Origin: Streptacidiphilus pinicola
GTDB lineage: Bacteria > Actinomycetota > Actinomycetes > Streptomycetales > Streptomycetaceae
Length of the DNA: 51,968 bases
Assembly: GCF_003258295.1 (NCBI RefSeq)
Contig: NZ_QKYN01000094.1
Coordinates: 1 to 51,968 of the forward strand
Direction: 5' to 3'
How positions within the stretch are numbered: position 1 is the stretch's first letter; each line of letters opens with the position of its first letter. Shown here piece by piece: positions 51,056 to 51,968 of this stretch. Both the position numbers and the translations under genes were made by a program. The notes beneath the pieces are model-generated. The model was not told the origin of the DNA and did no database searches. It saw only the letters and a program-made list of their open reading frames with translations.

Positions 51056-51968
51056 ATGACTCCGAACCGCGGACGCACGCGGTTGTCGTTCGCAGCGATG
51101 GCCATGGCTGCCGTCGCCGTCATCGCCCTGCTCCTCGGATCACGCGCCTCGGCCGACGCCGCGGCCGCCCGTCCGCAGGCCGGGGCGGCGAGCGCGCTGC
51201 CCGCCTGTCCCTTCTGGGCGGCCGGGATCACGCCGCCCGCGCGCAGTGTGACGCCGTGGGTGCCGCCGCTGCAGACCGCTCCGGCCGTCGACTTCTCCAC
51301 CCGGCCGGCCGCGCCAACCATCTCCGGCACCCTGGCGAACGGACAGGTCACCATCACCGTCAACCCGGTGCCCAACGCCGTGGCCTACAAGGTGTGGCGC
51401 GACGGCGTGGACGTCGGCTACATCAGCTACTGGGGCCAGACCGGCCCGCTGACGGTCACCGACACCTCGCCGTGCCAGAACGCGTACTACGACGTCGTCG
51501 CGATGTACGACACCAGCAACTCCGACGCCTCGCTCGGTCACCTCTCCGTCCCCTACTGGCTCGGCGCGGACGGAACGCTGGCGCCCGGCGCGGGCGACGT
51601 GGCCGTCGGGACGCAGATCCCGGTGATGGTCACCTCCTACGACAACACCGGCCAGGACGCCTCCGGCTACAACGCCCAACTCGGCGTCTGCGCCACCGAT
51701 CCGCGGGTGATCCCGTGGGGCACCTACTTCAACGTGCCGGGCTACGGCACCTGCTACGCCGCCGACCTCGGCACCTGGATCCAGAACGACACGGTCGACA
51801 TCTGGCTCCCCGGCGACCAGGCGAACAACTGGGGCGTGCAGGACCGGACGGTCACCGTGATCGCCGATCCGTACGGCGGCGGATCCACGCCGACTCCGAC
51901 GCCGACCCCCAGTGCCTCGGCCACGGGCTCACCGAGCCCGAGCCCCACCCCGACGCCCACGCCGACCC
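51056..51968 (+). CDS. Secreted protein with FnIII-like and 3D (DPBB) domains, cut by the window edge
   Basis: The frame is open to the right edge (304 codons seen). A signal peptide (SFAAMAMAAVAVIALLLG, cleavage near 35-45) leads to an FnIII-like beta-sandwich (about 85-165: APTISGTLANGQVTITVNPV, NAVAYKVWRDGVDVGYIS) and then a 3D-domain barrel (about 185-275: VIPWGTYFNVPGYGTCYAAD, TVDIWLPGDQANNWGVQD) with Asp residues in the expected places. It ends in a Pro/Thr/Ser linker (from about 280), which usually joins a binding or catalytic module, here outside the window. AAGGGAG precedes the ATG. The tandem dre site upstream puts it in the chitin/GlcNAc regulon by inference. Confidence 0.8.
   Translation, partial: MTPNRGRTRLSFAAMAMAAVAVIALLLGSRASADAAAARPQAGAASALPACPFWAAGITPPARSVTPWVPPLQTAPAVDFSTRPAAPTISGTLANGQVTITVNPVPNAVAYKVWRDGVDVGYISYWGQTGPLTVTDTSPCQNAYYDVVAMYDTSNSDASLGHLSVPYWLGADGTLAPGAGDVAVGTQIPVMVTSYDNTGQDASGYNAQLGVCATDPRVIPWGTYFNVPGYGTCYAADLGTWIQNDTVDIWLPGDQANNWGVQDRTVTVIADPYGGGSTPTPTPTPSASATGSPSPSPTPTPTPT

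Noticed and set aside
51888-51968. Apparent tandem repeat of CCGACGCC/CCGACTCC units at the right edge
   Set aside because: It encodes the Pro/Thr linker of the secreted protein; it is low-complexity coding sequence, not a satellite or CRISPR.

Overview
The window is very GC-rich actinomycete DNA. GTG and TTG starts, ATGA/GTGA gene overlaps, a tandem DasR-type (dre) operator, a TTA codon in an accessory gene, an ECF42/YciI pair and a typical streptomycete intergenic repeat all point to the Streptomycetaceae (Streptomyces or a close relative such as Kitasatospora or Streptacidiphilus). It reads as chromosomal accessory DNA. There are many short metabolic and regulatory operons, and no phage genes, transposases, rRNA, tRNA or CRISPR that I could see.

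Layout. 1-1.5 kb: end of an amino-sugar operon (ROK kinase, SIS-domain isomerase/deaminase). 1.6-3.2 kb: two tandem secreted paralogues, the first frameshifted. 3.2-4.4 kb: luciferase-fold protein and an unknown protein. 4.5-7.9 kb: secreted acid phosphatase/phosphoesterase, EfeO and EfeB (iron acquisition) without EfeU. 8-11 kb: cold-shock protein, DinB, monooxygenase-fold and TenA-like genes. 11-11.6 kb: two gene remnants joined at their lost 5' ends. 11.6-18.3 kb: Nudix hydrolase and a complete oligopeptide/dipeptide ABC importer. 18.3-22.3 kb: MFS transporter, NTF2-fold protein, PadR regulator, C39-like protein, fructose-PTS remnant. 22.4-23.9 kb: CGNR regulator divergent from an MBL-fold hydrolase, with a duplicated operator. 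24.1-32.5 kb: sugar catabolism. A LacI regulator with a perfect operator faces an operon of Gfo/Idh/MocA dehydrogenase, DUF993 aldolase-like protein, TIM-barrel isomerase and intracellular GH35 beta-galactosidase; next come a DeoR/LacI hybrid regulator and a second isomerase coupled to a collapsed DUF2264 gene. 32.7-36.3 kb: TTA-containing membrane protein, unknown gene, deleted nucleotidyltransferase, GNAT and secreted alpha-amylase. 36.6-41.3 kb: YhgE/Pip-type membrane protein, DsbA-family protein, ferritin-like protein, VOC remnant and LLM flavin oxidoreductase. 41.4-43.3 kb: YciI plus ECF42 sigma factor with its own promoter. 43.5-48.2 kb: two MFS transporters, LysR regulator, GNAT. 48.25-50.85 kb: HrpB helicase. 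51.06 kb to the end: a secreted 3D-domain protein behind a tandem dre site, cut by the window edge.

Two themes stand out. First, polymer and amino-sugar use: the GlcNAc-type genes at the left end and the dre-controlled secreted protein at the right end probably belong to the chitin/GlcNAc regulon, with alpha-amylase and GH35 between them. Second, gene decay: at least seven genes are partial, frameshifted or carry large internal deletions, several still keeping translation signals or coupled stop codons. The best candidates for new biology are the duplicated 31-bp operator of the CGNR/MBL pair, the GH35-DUF993 oxidative sugar operon with two regulators and no transporter, the EfeOB-phosphatase operon, and the dre-controlled 3D-domain protein.
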